A stretch of DNA of 64,000 nucleotides, taken from Elephas maximus indicus. Its lineage: Eukaryota; Chordata; Mammalia; Proboscidea; Elephantidae. Below are positions 23,581 through 35,533 of the stretch, in pieces. The stretch covers positions 203,571,293 to 203,635,292 of the forward strand of contig NC_064819.1 in the NCBI RefSeq assembly GCF_024166365.1, given 5' to 3'. A program made the position numbers and the translations under genes. The notes under the pieces are model-generated. The model made no database searches. It saw nothing but the letters and a program-made list of their open reading frames with translations, and was not told the origin of the DNA. Numbering within the stretch: position 1 is the stretch's first letter; every line of letters begins with the position of its first letter.

Positions 23581-26500
23581 AGTCATGCCAAAAAGCTGTG
23601 AATTTTTAGTTTTGACTAGATATTCACAGACCTATGGCAATTCAGCTATGAATGAAAAGAAATTTAAAGAACAAATGGTATGCTGAAGCGATATCATTGT
23701 GCCTTAAAAGCAGGATACACTAAGAGCTCTGTATGATTTTTAGGGCTTTGAGAACAGCCTTATACTTGAAATCAGGGGACGGGCTATAATGACCTCACTC
23801 ACCATATATTTAATTGTGGAGTCAAGGGTTTTTCAGTTTTACCTTAGGTCCAATTTAAAGATTGAATTGCTCAATAAATAGACTAAAAATCTTTACTGAG
23901 CTCTTATTATGTACAAGGTACCCAGCAACGTTTTACAAAAGAAGGCAAATACCACTTTAGGAACCATTTTGCCAGCAGAAGTTTCAACACGGTCTCTTGG
24001 TGCTCTCTTGCTACAGAGGTTGCATCTTTTACTGGCTGGTAGATCAGCAGTGATGGCCTGAAAAGGAAATCCGAGGGGATTTATAGGGATTATGTGGGCT
24101 CCTCAAAATGCAAGCAGAAAAATCTTCTTAAAAGAGTTATGTCACCTCGTGGGAAATTTGGTGCCTCCTTAATTACTGTAGTGATAACTAAAATCTTGTC
24201 AAAGGGAATGAACCAAATCCTCAGAAGCTGAAAGTAGAGGGAGGATTGTGAAAACTCACTGGCCTATTATAGACAGAAGCCCTGGGAACATTAAACGGTC
24301 CCTTAAAGTATCCCATGGGGAGCAGACACTCAGGAAGTGCTGGAAGAATTGAATTTAATTGAACTCCCTTTGGGGTGAAGTGGCCAGTTTAAAGGAAGAG
24401 TAGTAATTTTAGCTCACAGTCCCTGTGACTATTCTCACATGGTGACATAAAATTATCCTCAGCATTTCCCGAGGGCCAAACACATTCGGCACCTCAGTGC
24501 CAGCATATCCTATCATCCGCAGTTGCCTAATGAGGTCTCTTTTCTTTCCTTTATCCCTTCTTCAACCCCCTCAACACAGAACTGGATACTGTTTTCAATC
24601 CCAACATAGAAGGAATTATTGTAATCTAAATAAATATTTCTAGTGTATATTCCGTAAATGGTCTTTCTTGCCCAGTGCTATTCAGTTCTCCTGAACAGCA
24701 AGCACATACACAGTTACCCTGGCCCAGGCTGATCTACTGGGCACCTAAAGCTAATTCATCAAAGAACAACACAATTCTCTAGTGTTTAGATGTAGTTGTG
24801 TTCACAGGTTTTGTATATTCCAGTTATTCTCAATTGACTCATTTTTCCTCCAAGTCCTCTGACTTTGGAAAAAACTTGTCAGCAAAACATTTTAAAATAT
24901 TTGTACTTCTGCCCCATTTCATGTTCCCCTGGAGAGAAAAATATCTCCATTACAAAAGAAAAAACAAGTTAATTCTATTTTTGCATCAGAAACTGGCTAT
25001 CAGTTATTAACCTACAAGTTGACAAGTGAGCTTCAGCATGACTCAAATTAATGCTAAATCTTTCCATGCTGAACATTCAGTTACTGGAGACTGGTAGTAA
25101 CAATTCTAATTTTATTTCTCAGTTTTGTCACAGACTCAAATTATTTGATACTCTTGCCTGGAATTTCATTTTTTTGCCCTTAGAAGACCACAAGGATGTT
25201 ACGTGCAGAATGCAGGGCTGCTGGGCCCCAGCTGTTCTCAATGACGCATGCGCTGCTCTGAAGGGGCCAGCTGTCCTTGGCACCAGGGTGCTATGGGCAT
25301 ACACTGTTTGAGCTAATAAAGTGGCTCTCTGTAAGGAGCAAAAGGACAGCCGATGTGCGATACACTGTATCTCTAGCTCATAAACAGCAAATTACTGACC
25401 TTTTTAGTGAATCATGGAACTGATTGACCTAGATTTCTCAGACACTCCATAAACCATTGCAAGTGTACATTCTGAAATATTTACACAATGGAACACAAAG
25501 GCAGACTTCTGGAAGGCAAGCTAGGGGTGGTACTCATAAATACTCGAGCAGAAATGTAGCCTAAGGAATGCTGGGAACAGAGTAGTCAGACAGGGACCAA
25601 AGTTACCTCCATGGGAAAACTTTTAATTTATGATAAAGGTATCAAGAAGCAAGATTCTGAAAAATCCACAGTGAAACAAATATACTGAATTCTGGATTGA
25701 CTGAACTCCCGGTTTTTGTTATTAATATTATTATCGGGTCTGTGACTACAAAAAAAGATGCAAGAGTTAAATGATATGATTAAATTCATTCAAAATGTCG
25801 CAGATCTTTTGCAGCTGTAGCTAATTTAACATAGTTTTCTCAAACAGCCAAAAATAAAGAAAAAAATCCCCCCAAATCAGAATAGACAAACCAAAAGTTA
25901 TTCATAAAATGACAACACTCACTCTTCCTCTTCTCTACATGGTCGAAAACATTAGGTGAGGTCAAGCAAGGTAGACATCCACTCAGGTCGAGGAGATAGG
26001 CAACAGGATGCCAGAGCCTGACTGGTGTGTGGAGAGTGTTTATGTGAGGGAGTGGCAGCTTGGTAGAACTTCTGGAGTCTGTGTGAGGTTAGAAGGGTGT
26101 CTCTGAGGAGGGCAGCCCTGTTCTGGGCCTTGGAGCCTGAGAAAGATGAAGAGGTATTCATGCAGGGAAGAGCACGGCAGCAGGGACAGGAGACAGGTTT
26201 TGCACAGAGGGATTGATCAAACAAATAAATACTTTAAGGATAAAGGAAACAGTTTTCTCACTGTTGGAGCAAACAAGAATAAATTGAATTGGAATTAGAG
26301 ATATCAGTGTGAATCATGATTTTTAAGGTAGATAGATAGACAGATATGAAGTCCCTGGCTCTGTCCACTGAGAGGTCCTGGGAGCACTGATAGCCGAGGG
26401 CCTAACAGAGCAATGAGTACATGTGGCACCCAAGTCTCAGAATCTAAATGGCTGATTCCAGGGCTAGATCATGGAAAATCCAAGATGAACCTGCAGCATC

Positions 26501-26718
26501 TTTTTTTGCCAGAAAATAAAAAAAAGTTCAAAGAATATGCTGACATGTCAAAAATACACAGAAATCAAACCAAAGGGGCTCTCAAATGCCAGATTTGGAA
26601 TAATGCGAACATCAGAATATGTAGTAATAGTAACAGATTATAACCTACTAAGTAAAATAAGAAACCACGAGTATAGACTGAAATGAATGAATTGCAAGTT
26701 GGATGAAGAATGGGATAT
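23581..26718. other. Largest repeat-poor intergenic block
   Basis: About 3.1 kb with no recognised gene or interspersed repeat. Segments near 23950-24460 and 25190-25400 are of even composition and lack simple repeats, so they are candidates for conserved non-coding DNA. That is inference only. Confidence 0.5.
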
Positions 26719-28140
26719 TTTGTTGTTGTTGCTGTTGTTAGGTGCCATCAGGCCTGTTCTGACTAATAGTGACAATACACAACAAGATACAACTAATATA
26801 CAACAGAACATTGCCTGGTCCTGCGCCATCCTCACAATCCTTGCTATGTTTGAACCTAGAGTTGCAGCCACTGTGCCAATCCATTTCGTCGAGGGTCTTC
26901 CTCTTTTTCACTGACCCCCTACCGAGCATGATGTCCTTTTCCAGGGACTGATCCCTTCTGATAACATGTCCAAAGTACATGAGATGAAGTCTCGCCATCC
27001 TTGTTTCTAAGGAGCATTCTGACACTACTTCTTCCAAGATAATTTGTTTTTCTGGCAGTCCATGGTACATTCAGTATTCTTCAGCAACGTCATAACATAA
27101 TTCAAAGGCTAATTCTTCTTTGGTCTTCCTTATTCACTGTCCAGCTTTCAAATGCATATGGAGTAATTGAAAATATCACAGCTTGGGTCAGGTGCACCTT
27201 GGTCCTCAAAGGGACATCTTTGTTTTGTTTTTTTTTAACACTTTAAACAGGCCTTTGCTGAAGATTTGCCCAATGCAGTATGTCATGTGATTGACTGCTG
27301 CTTCCATGGGTATTGATCGTGGATCCAAGTAAGATGAAATCCTTGACAACTTCAATCTTTTCTCTCTTTATCATGATGTTGTTTATTGGTCCAGTTGTGA
27401 GGATTTTTGTTTTCTCTATGTTGAGGCGCAATCCATACTGAAGGCTGTAGTCTTTGAATTTCATCAGTAAGTGCTTCAAGTCCTCTTTGCTTTTAGCAAG
27501 CAAGGTTGCATCATCTGCATAGCACAGGTTCTTGATGAGGTTTCACCTAATTGTGATGCCGTGTTCTTCTTCATATAGTCCAGCTTCTTGGATTATTTGC
27601 TCAGCATACAGATTGAATAAGTATGGTGAGAGGATACAACACTGACACATACGTTTTCTGATTTTAAATCACACAGTATTCCCTTGTTCTGTTCGTACAG
27701 ATTCCTCATAACACAATTAAGTGTTCTGGAATTCCCATTCTTCCTGGCGTTGTCCATAATTTGTTATGATCCACACAGTCTAATGCCTTTACATAGTCAA
27801 TAAAAAACAGGTAAATATCTTTCTGGTATTCTCTTTTTTCAGCCAAGATTCATCTGACATCAGCAATGCTATCCCTCATTCCATGTCCTCTTCTGAATCT
27901 GGCTTGAATTTCTGGCAGCTCCCTGTTGATGTATTGCTGCACTGTTTTTGAATTATCTTAAGCAAAATTTCATTTGTGTGTGATATTAACGATATTGTTC
28001 AATAATTTCTACATTCTGTTGGATAACCATTCTTTGGAATGAGCACAAATATAGATCTTTTCCAGTCAGTGAGCCAGGTGGCTATCTTCCAGATTTCTTG
28101 GCATAGATGAGTGACTGCTTCCAGCACTGCATCCATATCC
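26719..28140 (-). repeat. RTE LINE, 3' two-thirds (interrupted by LTR)
   Basis: Reverse copy with (TTG)n tail at left, then RT-coding sequence with translated words LNIEKTKILTTGP and EVVKDFILLGST. Diverged and frameshifted. Continues at 28624 after the LTR. Confidence 0.88.
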
Positions 28141-28623
28141 TGTATTAGGCTGGGTTCTCTAGAGAAGTAAAATCAGTAAAGCCTATAAATGTACATATAG
28201 AGAGAGATTTACATCAAGGAAACGGCTCATGTGATTGTAGAGACTGGAATGTCCCAAGCCCATGGATCAGAATAAAGGATTCTCCTGATTCACTTAGCCA
28301 CAGGGGCTGACATACCCAAGATCAGCAGGTCAGAGAGCAGGGCTCTTGCTCACAGGCTGTGAAGATTGACGAATTCCAAGATTGGCAGGTATGCTGCTAG
28401 CCCATGTCCCAAGAACTGGAGGTCAGTCTAACAGAGGCAGCTGCAGGATCCAGAGCAGACAAAACACAGAAAGTCCACTTATTTTCTGATGCAGGCCACG
28501 TGCTGAAGAAAACTCTCTTTCAACTGATTGGCCACTCACAGAAGATCCCGTAATGGGAGTGATCACATATAAACACTGAGAAACACGGCCCAGCAAAGTT
28601 AACACACACTCTTAACCATCACA
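28141..28623 (-). repeat. LTR-like element (family A) with 5-bp TSD
   Basis: 483 bp in reverse orientation from TGTATTAGGCTGGG to ACCATCACA, homologous to 2988-3553 and 37597-38117. TSD tatcc (28136-28140) / tatct (28624-28628). The RTE sequence is continuous if it is removed. Confidence 0.82.
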
Positions 28624-29345
28624 TATCTCAACTGGTATTCCAGCAATTCCTAGAGCCTTATTTGTTGCCAATGCCTTTAGTGCAGCTTGGACTTCTCCCT
28701 TCAATACTATTGGTTCTCAATCTTATGCTACCTCCTGAAATGGCTAAATGTCAACCAAGTCTTTTTGGTACTGTGGCTCTGTGTATTCCTTCCATCTTCT
28801 TTTGATGTTTCCTGCATCATTCAATATTTTGCCCATAGAATCCTTCACTATTGCAACTCAAAGCTTGAATTTTTTCTTCAGTTCTTTCAGATCGAGAAAT
28901 GCTGTGCATGTTCTCCTTCCCTTTTGGTTTTCTATCTCCAAGTCTTTGCTTATGTCATTATAATACTTCACTCTGTCTTCTTGAGCTTCCCTTTGTAATC
29001 TTCTGTACAGCTCTTTTACTTCATCGTTTCTTCCTTTCACTTTAACTACTCTGAGTTCAAGAGCAAGTTTCAGAGTCTCTTCTGACATCCATTTTGGTCT
29101 TTTCTTTCTTTCCTGTCTTTTTAATGACCTTTTGCTTTTTTCATGTATGATGTCCTTGATGTCATTCCACAACCTGTCTGGTCTTCGGTCATTAGTGTTC
29201 AATGTGTCAAATCTGCTCTAGAGATGGTCTCTAAATTCAGGTGGAATCTACTCAAGGTCATACTTTGGCTGTCTTGAACTTGTAGTAATTTTCTTCAGCT
29301 TCAACTTGAACTTGCATATGAGCAATTGATGATATTTTCCCACCT
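28624..29345 (-). repeat. RTE LINE, 5' part of the interrupted copy
   Basis: Continues the RTE: a 114-codon minus-strand open piece (28858-29202) has the linker between endonuclease and RT, with RRPDRLWNDI, KRPKWMSEETLKLAL and YNDISKDLEIENQKG. The endonuclease region itself is absent. Confidence 0.85.
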
Positions 29346-29379
29346 GCCACATTGGAAACAATGTAGCATCAGAATCTGT

Positions 29380-29505
29380 GGATCACAGCAGTATAATCTG
29401 AAACTGATCATGGGAATTGTGCAGGACCATGAAGCATTTTGTTCTGTGTGCATGGGGTTGCCATGAGTTGTGGGTTGATTCCATGGGTAACGATAACCCA
29501 CCAGC
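29380..29505 (+). repeat. RTE/SINE 3' tail fragment
   Basis: ctgatcatgggaattgtgca then catggggttgccatgagttg match the RTE 3' end in the opposite orientation to the preceding RTE copy. Diverged. Confidence 0.5.
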
Positions 29506-29599
29506 TGACCTGTACGTTCTGCACCAATAGTGAGAGTTCATTTGGAGTGAGGGGAGAGGAGAATGACTTTGTTCATAAGAGAGATAGGAAGTAAATAGC

Positions 29600-29760
29600 A
29601 ATGACCTCAAATCCTGGCTCAGGAGATTACTTGCTCTTTAGCTCTAGGATATTTAACGTCTTACTTTTCCCAGTTGTAAAATAGGAACGATAACAACACT
29701 AACAAATGTAACCCAATGCCACATTTATACAGCACTTACGACTCTTGGGTAAAAAAACAA
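29600..29760 (+). repeat. MIR SINE, weak
   Basis: caaatcctggctcaggagat, then agttgtaaaataggaacgat, as in MIR cores. Confidence 0.45.
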
Positions 29761-30520
29761 TTTAGGAAATGCCTATGCATTACTCATTAGGATAATGGAC
29801 AGAGAATATGCTTCCCTTGAAAAAGTTAAACTAATAACATTTTTACTAGTTACTTGATCTCAAAACGTGTGCCAAATGCAATGCAGATAACATAATTTCA
29901 TATACCACTTACATTTTTATTTCCAAGCCATAGAAAGTTCAAAACCAAACCTCTGCCTATTTTTGGATATGGAGGATAGCAAAAATCAAAACGTTTTTCC
30001 ATAGATCCACAACAAAGTTAAAAGCTTTGGCTTCAAAGAAAATATAATACTTACATCCATTTAATCAACTCCCTTAACATGAGGCTGATTTAAAGAGCAT
30101 GAAGTTAAGAAGTTGGCAAAAATTAGAGACAACTGGGGATGCCAGATTTCCAAATGGACTCCAAGAAGAAAACAGGAGAGAAGATGCCAGAGCCTTCATT
30201 GTAAAGCAGAAATAATCCACCACAGTAGATCTCAGAAACTCTGATCTTGATGGACAATGGCCAGACTCTTCAGTAAGTCTGGAGCCATTCCCTACATCTG
30301 GATCTACTGGTTCTGCCTGTCCCTGACCCCAGATTCCTGGGCGTTTGCTCCTGAAAAATCATCTCCAGCTTTGGAATTGGAAGTTGGCTGTCAATAGCTA
30401 AAGGTTACCAACATTATTTTTTCTTCTACCTAGAACTTGGGTATACCTCAATACAATTGGTTTGTAATCCTAGACAAGCAACAGAGTTGGCATGAACTGC
30501 CTCCAGAAAGAATGTTATGT
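29761..30520. other. Unassigned intergenic sequence
   Basis: No recognised gene or repeat. Confidence 0.5.
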
Positions 30521-30531
30521 AGTTGCCATAT

Positions 30532-30681
30532 GACTAGTTGCCCTGGAGTTGATTCTGACTCATGGTGACCCCATGTGTGTCAAGTAGAACTGTGCTCCAT
30601 AGGCTTTAAATGGACTTGAACCTCTAATCTTTCAGTTAGCAGCTGAGCATGTCAATCATTTTTACCACCTAAGGACTCCAC
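30532..30681 (-). repeat. AfroSINE with TSD
   Basis: Reverse, diverged copy. TSD ttgccatat at 30523-30531 and 30682-30690. Confidence 0.8.
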
Positions 30682-30690
30682 TTGCCATAT

Positions 30691-31435
30691 ATGTGCTAGG
30701 AAATATAGAGAACTTTGCTTCCACCTAAGGCTAGTAACTGCATCACAGCATCAATACAGATTTGTATCTACAGTGACTTATTTTATCATGTAGGTTTTGG
30801 TAACTTTTACCTGAGCAACCCTGACTTATGTGCTAGTAGTAGGTGTACCCCGGGTGCTCAATTACTGCCTTAAATCACCTCTGACAAATGAGAATCAATC
30901 CTACTTATTTTACTTATTACATCTAAAGAAGGATTTTATATTCAGCCACATGCCAGAACACACTCCAGAGTTTAGTAACCCACACCCGTGTGTAATGAGA
31001 CACATGCCTTCTCTCATGTGAATTTGGGTGGGATTGGGGGAAGCATATGAGGAAGGCCCAGGGAACATTTATTTCCAGGATGTGAGACTGGCAGTTGCTG
31101 TGATACTGTTTTAAAATAAATGTTATGGGGCTTTTCCCAGAAAATTTCTGAATCTTAATTTTCCTGAGCATTCTGCTGTGAAACATCAATGGCAGAACTA
31201 GTGCACTTTTTAGGCCTTCAGGAGAATGGGGCTCGACTTCCTGGTTTCCCCTGGAGGTAGCCTCTCCAAGCAAATGAACTGCAGAAATGCACCTCTGTAT
31301 TATATACTTACTTAAAAACTGAAGGATTTTTCAGTTTATTTTTGCTATAATCTGATTTTAAAAGGCTTTTTTAGTTGTTTCAAAGAATGACAAGAAAACT
31401 CATGCTTAAGTAATAATATGTGAAAAGCAAAACAA
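30691..31435. other. Unassigned intergenic sequence
   Basis: No recognised gene or repeat. Predicted short ORFs have no recognisable content. Confidence 0.5.
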
Positions 31436-31439
31436 ACAA

Positions 31440-31629
31440 ACATTAAGCTGATTCTGACTTATGCCAATCCCATGTGTTGCAGAGTAGAACTGCTTCATGT
31501 GGTTTTCTTGGGGGTAATCTTTCTGGAAGCAGATTGCCAGGCCTTTCTTATGCAGTGCCACTGGGTGAGGTCAAACTCCCAACCTTTTGATTAGTAGTTG
31601 AGCACAAACTATTTGCACCACTCAGGGAC
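31440..31629 (-). repeat. AfroSINE, long-body subtype, split by an LTR
   Basis: Reverse copy from aagctgattctgacttatgc to ccactcagggac. The LTR at 31630-32147 is inserted in its head; sequence after the LTR resumes with gggacttatg. Confidence 0.85.
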
Positions 31630-32147
31630 TGTCTTAGTCATCTAGTGCTGCCATAACAGAAATACCACAAGTAGATGTTTTTAACAAAGAGAAGTTTACT
31701 CTCTCACAGTTCAGTAGGCTAGAAGTCCAAATTCAGGGTGCTGGCTCCAGGGGAAGCCTCTCTCTCTCTGTCAGCTCTGGAGGAAGATTCCTTGTCATCA
31801 ATCTTCCCCTGGTCTAGGAGCTTCTCAGGCTCAGGAACCCCATGTCCAAAGGACGTGCTCTGCTCCTGGTGCTACTTTCTTGGTGGTATGAGGTCCCCAA
31901 CATTCTGCTTGCTTCCCTTTCCTTTTATCTCTCGAGAGATAAAAGGTGGCGCAGGCCACACCCCAGGGAAACTCCCTTTACCTTGGATCAGGGAGATGAC
32001 ATAAGTAAGGGTGGTGTTACAATCCCACCCTAATCCTTTTAACATAAAATTACAGTCTCAAAATGGAGGACAACCACAGAATACTGGGAATCATGGCCTA
32101 AACAAGTTGACACATATATTTTGGTGGACACAATTCAATCCAAGACA
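31630..32147 (-). repeat. MaLR-type solo LTR with perfect 5-bp TSD
   Basis: 518 bp from TGTCTTAGTC to AATCCAAGACA. TSD gggac at 31625-31629 and 32148-32152, the length made by ERVL-type integrases. Its right part matches the partial LTR at 1-208. It contains a near-palindrome tttatctctcgagagataaa at 31923-31942. Confidence 0.85.
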
Positions 32148-32152
32148 GGGAC

Positions 32153-32484
32153 TTATGTAATAAAGTCTAGAAAGACATTTTTAATGGTAGACAAAAATAA
32201 TAGGCTGTATCTGTAGAGTGCTTTCATACTCTTCCAAATGGTTTTATGCTATTCATAACATCTCTGCAGGAAAATTGGAAACATAAAATACTTAGAGTGG
32301 GAAGAAGATTTAGGAGTTACCTGTCCAGGTCCCCACCTGATGCAGAAATTTTCAGTACAACCTGCCCTCAAAGTAGTTACAGAGCCACAGTGTGATCAGT
32401 TTGGTTATAAAGACCTCAATACCTCTATTACTGAACGTCATGGAGTGCTACACATTTCCTCTTAAAATTGCTTCAGAATCTGCA
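32153..32484. other. Unassigned sequence, possible MIR trace
   Basis: gagtgctttcatactcttcc through atctctgcaggaaaattgg resembles a MIR core. Otherwise unique, leading into the minisatellite. Confidence 0.4.
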
Positions 32485-33100
32485 TGCCTTTGATTTCCAC
32501 CCAGTTCTAGCTCTGTCCTGCCTTTGATTTCCACCCAGTTCTAGCTCTGTCCTGCCTTTGATTTCCACCCAGTTCTAGCTCTGTCCTGCCTTTGATTTCC
32601 ACCCAGTTCTAGCTCTGTCCTGCCTTTGATTTCCACCCAGTTCTAGCTCTGTCCTGCCTTTGATTTCCACCCAGTTCTAGCTCTGTCCTGCCTTTGATTT
32701 CCACCCAGTTCTAGCTCTGTCCTGCCTTTGATTTCCACCCAGTTCTAGCTCTGTCCTGCCTTTGATTTCCACCCAGTTCTAGCTCTGTCCTGCCTTTGAT
32801 TTCCACCCAGTTCTAGCTCTGTCCTGCCTTTGATTTCCACCCAGTTCTAGCTCTGTCCTGCCTTTGATTTCCACCCAGTTCTAGCTCTGTCCTGCCTTTG
32901 ATTTCCACCCAGTTCTAGCTCTGTCCTGCCTTTGATTTCCACCCAGTTCTAGCTCTGTCCTGCCTTTGATTTCCACCCAGTTCTAGCTCTGTCCTGCCTT
33001 TGATTTCCACCCAGTTCTAGCTCTGTCCTGCCTTTGATTTCCACCCAGTTCTAGCTCTGTCCTGCCTTTGATTTCCACCCAGTTCTAGCTCTGTCCTGCC
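32485..33100. repeat. 34-bp minisatellite, 18 perfect copies plus 4 bp
   Basis: The unit starts tgcctttgatttccaccc and ends ctagctctgtcc. 18 units in line (612 bp) plus tgcc, with no variant noticed between units. Such homogeneity points to recent expansion, gene conversion or an assembly effect. It is non-coding. Confidence 0.98.
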
Positions 33101-33101
33101 A

Positions 33102-33311
33102 TATAAAACCAGTTGCCGTAGAGTCCATTCCAATTCACGGCAACCCCACGTGTGTCAGAGTAGAATTGTGCTCCACAGGGTTTTCAATGGCTGATTTTTT
33201 CCAAAAGAGATCATCAGGCCTTTCTCCTGAGGTGACTCTGGGTGGACCTGAATCGCCAACTTTTCAGTTAGCAATGGAGCACATTGACATTTGTACCACA
33301 CAGTGACTCCA
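33102..33311 (-). repeat. AfroSINE, long-body subtype, at the minisatellite edge
   Basis: Reverse copy starting 2 bp after the last repeat. TSD tcctgcca at 33094-33101 and 33312-33319; the left copy lies at the repeat end, so the SINE inserted at the minisatellite boundary. Confidence 0.82.
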
Positions 33312-33399
33312 TCCTGCCACACAGCATAGCAGAATAAGGCTAATCCACCTTCCACACAAAATACTTGTGTTCACAGAAAGAAACAATCTTTGATGGTTA

Positions 33400-34140
33400 C
33401 CAGAGAAGGGAGGTGTGGGTAGGGAGGAAAAAAATGAACTACATAGTAGATAAACAGTAACTTGGGTGAAGAGTAAGATGGTACACAATACTGGGGAAGT
33501 CGGCACAACTTGACCAGGGCAAAGTCACAGAAGCTTCACAGGCACATTCAAACACCCTGAGAGACCAAGCTACTTGGCTGAGGGCTGGGGACCACGGTCT
33601 TGACTGCTCTGGCAGGGATCACAATAGAGGGTCCCAGGGAGAGAGGGAGAAAAATGTAGAACAAAATTCAAATTCACACACGAAAAAAGACCAGGCTTGC
33701 TGGTCTGATGGAGACTGGAGAAACCCTAAGCATATGGCCTCTGGATACCCTTTTAACTCAGTATTGAAGCCACTTCTGAGGTTCACCCTTCAGCCAAAGA
33801 TTACACAGGTCTACAGGGCCACCAGTAACAGACGCAAGGGACGTGTTTCATAGATCAATCCTGTATAAGAGACTAATGGACACACCAGCTGAAAAGCAAA
33901 GATAAGAGGTCAGGAAGAGAAAGGAAAACTGGACAAATGGAAACAGGGAAACTGGAGTGGAGAAGGGGAGGGTGTTGACATATTGCAGGGTTAGCAACTA
34001 ATATCACAAAATAATTTGTGTATTAATTGTTTTATGAGTCGGAATCGACTCGACAGCACTGGGTTTTTGGGTGGGTTTATTAATTGTTTAATGAGAAACT
34101 AATTTGCTACGTAAACTTTCAACTAATCATAATTAAAAAA
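33400..34140 (+). repeat. L1 3'UTR, carrying a tiny SINE insertion
   Basis: Related to 42340-42945 and 9051-10043: gggagaaaaatgtagaacaa, gtctgatggagactgg, acgtaaactttcaactaatc. Ends in an A-rich tail. Interrupted at 34033-34077. Confidence 0.7.
34033..34077 (+). repeat. 45-bp 5'-truncated AfroSINE with perfect TSD
   Basis: Only the 3' tail of the SINE, tatgagtcggaatcgactcg through the T-rich end. Perfect 12-bp TSD tattaattgttt at 34021-34032 and 34078-34089. Confidence 0.93.
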
Positions 34141-34215
34141 AAGAAAACAAAAATGTGTGTTCAGCTATCAATGTCTCCATCCTCATACCATTTCCACTCC
34201 CCTCTCAAGCTAAAT

Positions 34216-34396
34216 AACACCACCCCCCACCAAAAAAAACAAAAAACCTGTTGCTATCAAGTTAATTCTGACTTATTGTCCCTATGGGACCAAGTAGAAC
34301 TGCCCCATAGGGTTTCCAATGACTGGCTGGTGAATTCGAACTGCTGACCTTTTTGGTTAGCAGCTGAGTTCTTAACCACTGTGCTACCAGAGCTCC
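34216..34396 (-). repeat. AfroSINE with perfect TSD
   Basis: Reverse full-length copy after an A/C-rich run. Perfect 13-bp TSD ctcaagctaaata at 34203-34215 and 34397-34409. Confidence 0.93.
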
Positions 34397-34409
34397 CTCA
34401 AGCTAAATA

Positions 34410-35044
34410 CTGTACCAAAAACTCCTTTTTTTTTCCAGGATAAACATTCACAGTTTTTGTTTATAGAACCTGGTTTCCCATTCTGCTCACTTTAATCTTA
34501 ATGGCTTCTTAAAATATCCTACCAGAAACTAAATTTTATTCTCCTGGCACTGCCTGATCAGGAAAAAATGAGACTGCTTTTCTTTTGGACCTAGTATTTC
34601 TACTCATCAGCCTAAGAGCACATTTGATTTTTGGAAACCTCATTGTACTTGACTCATATTGCGACTGCCATCAATTAACGTGTCTAAGTTGCACGTGTGC
34701 TCTTATGCAGAACTTTTTCAATTTTATAGTTGTGAACTTGAGTCTTTGGACCTTTATCTGAAACTTTGTTACTAATTTTCATCTTACTAGATTCATTCAG
34801 TAATGTTTTTGAGTTCTGACTCTGTCATATATATGTTATAGCCCCCTTTTTTCATCTCAAATTTCATTTCAGACTGTGTCTTTTGTTTGTTAGTTTGTTT
34901 TGCCTAATTGACCAGTCGACATTGATCCAAGAATTATTATCCCTACTTTTCTAACATAACCCACATAGTGTTATTTAAAAGAAAGTCTGGAAAGTATTAT
35001 GGACATGAATCACTCATTCAGTCATTCAACAAACACTCACTGAG
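34410..35044. other. Unassigned intergenic sequence
   Basis: AT-rich, no recognised gene or repeat. Confidence 0.5.
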
Positions 35045-35053
35045 CACTTACTA

Positions 35054-35222
35054 CATCACCAAACCAAAAACCCAGTGCCATCGAGTTGATTCCGACTCAT
35101 AGCGACCCTATAGGACAGAGTAGAACTGCTCCATAGAGTTTCCAAGGAGCACCTGGTGGATTCGAACTGCTGACCCTTTGGTTAGCAGCCATAGCACTTA
35201 ACCACTATGCCACCAGGGTTTC
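35054..35222 (-). repeat. AfroSINE with TSD
   Basis: Reverse full-length copy close to the consensus. TSD cacttacta (35045-35053) / cacttaata (from 35223). Confidence 0.9.
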
Positions 35223-35533
35223 CACTTAATATATATATGCCAGACATATAGGTGCTGGGGGTATAACCGAGAGTAGGTAGATAAGGTGTCTGCCCTAATG
35301 GAGCTTATTTTCTAACAAATGACAATAAATAAATCATTGCAGAGGGTGGTAAGCGTGATAAAGGAAATAAACATGTTGAAGAGAGAGAATAATTTAGCTG
35401 GGCAGATACTTTAGAAAGGGTGAAGGGGGGCATATCTTTGCCAAAAAGGTGAAGAGTAGGTCGAGCAGCCTCCCAGGAAGAGGGAAGAGCAAGTGGATAG
35501 CCCTGAGAGAGGTAAAAGCTTAATTGACATGTC

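Noticed and set aside
31923..31942. Palindrome around ctcgag as a regulatory site
   Set aside because: It lies within a MaLR-type LTR and is probably an internal LTR feature; no target gene is apparent.
32485..33100. CRISPR-like array
   Set aside because: Units are 34 bp and directly contiguous without variable spacers. It is a minisatellite in a mammalian genome.
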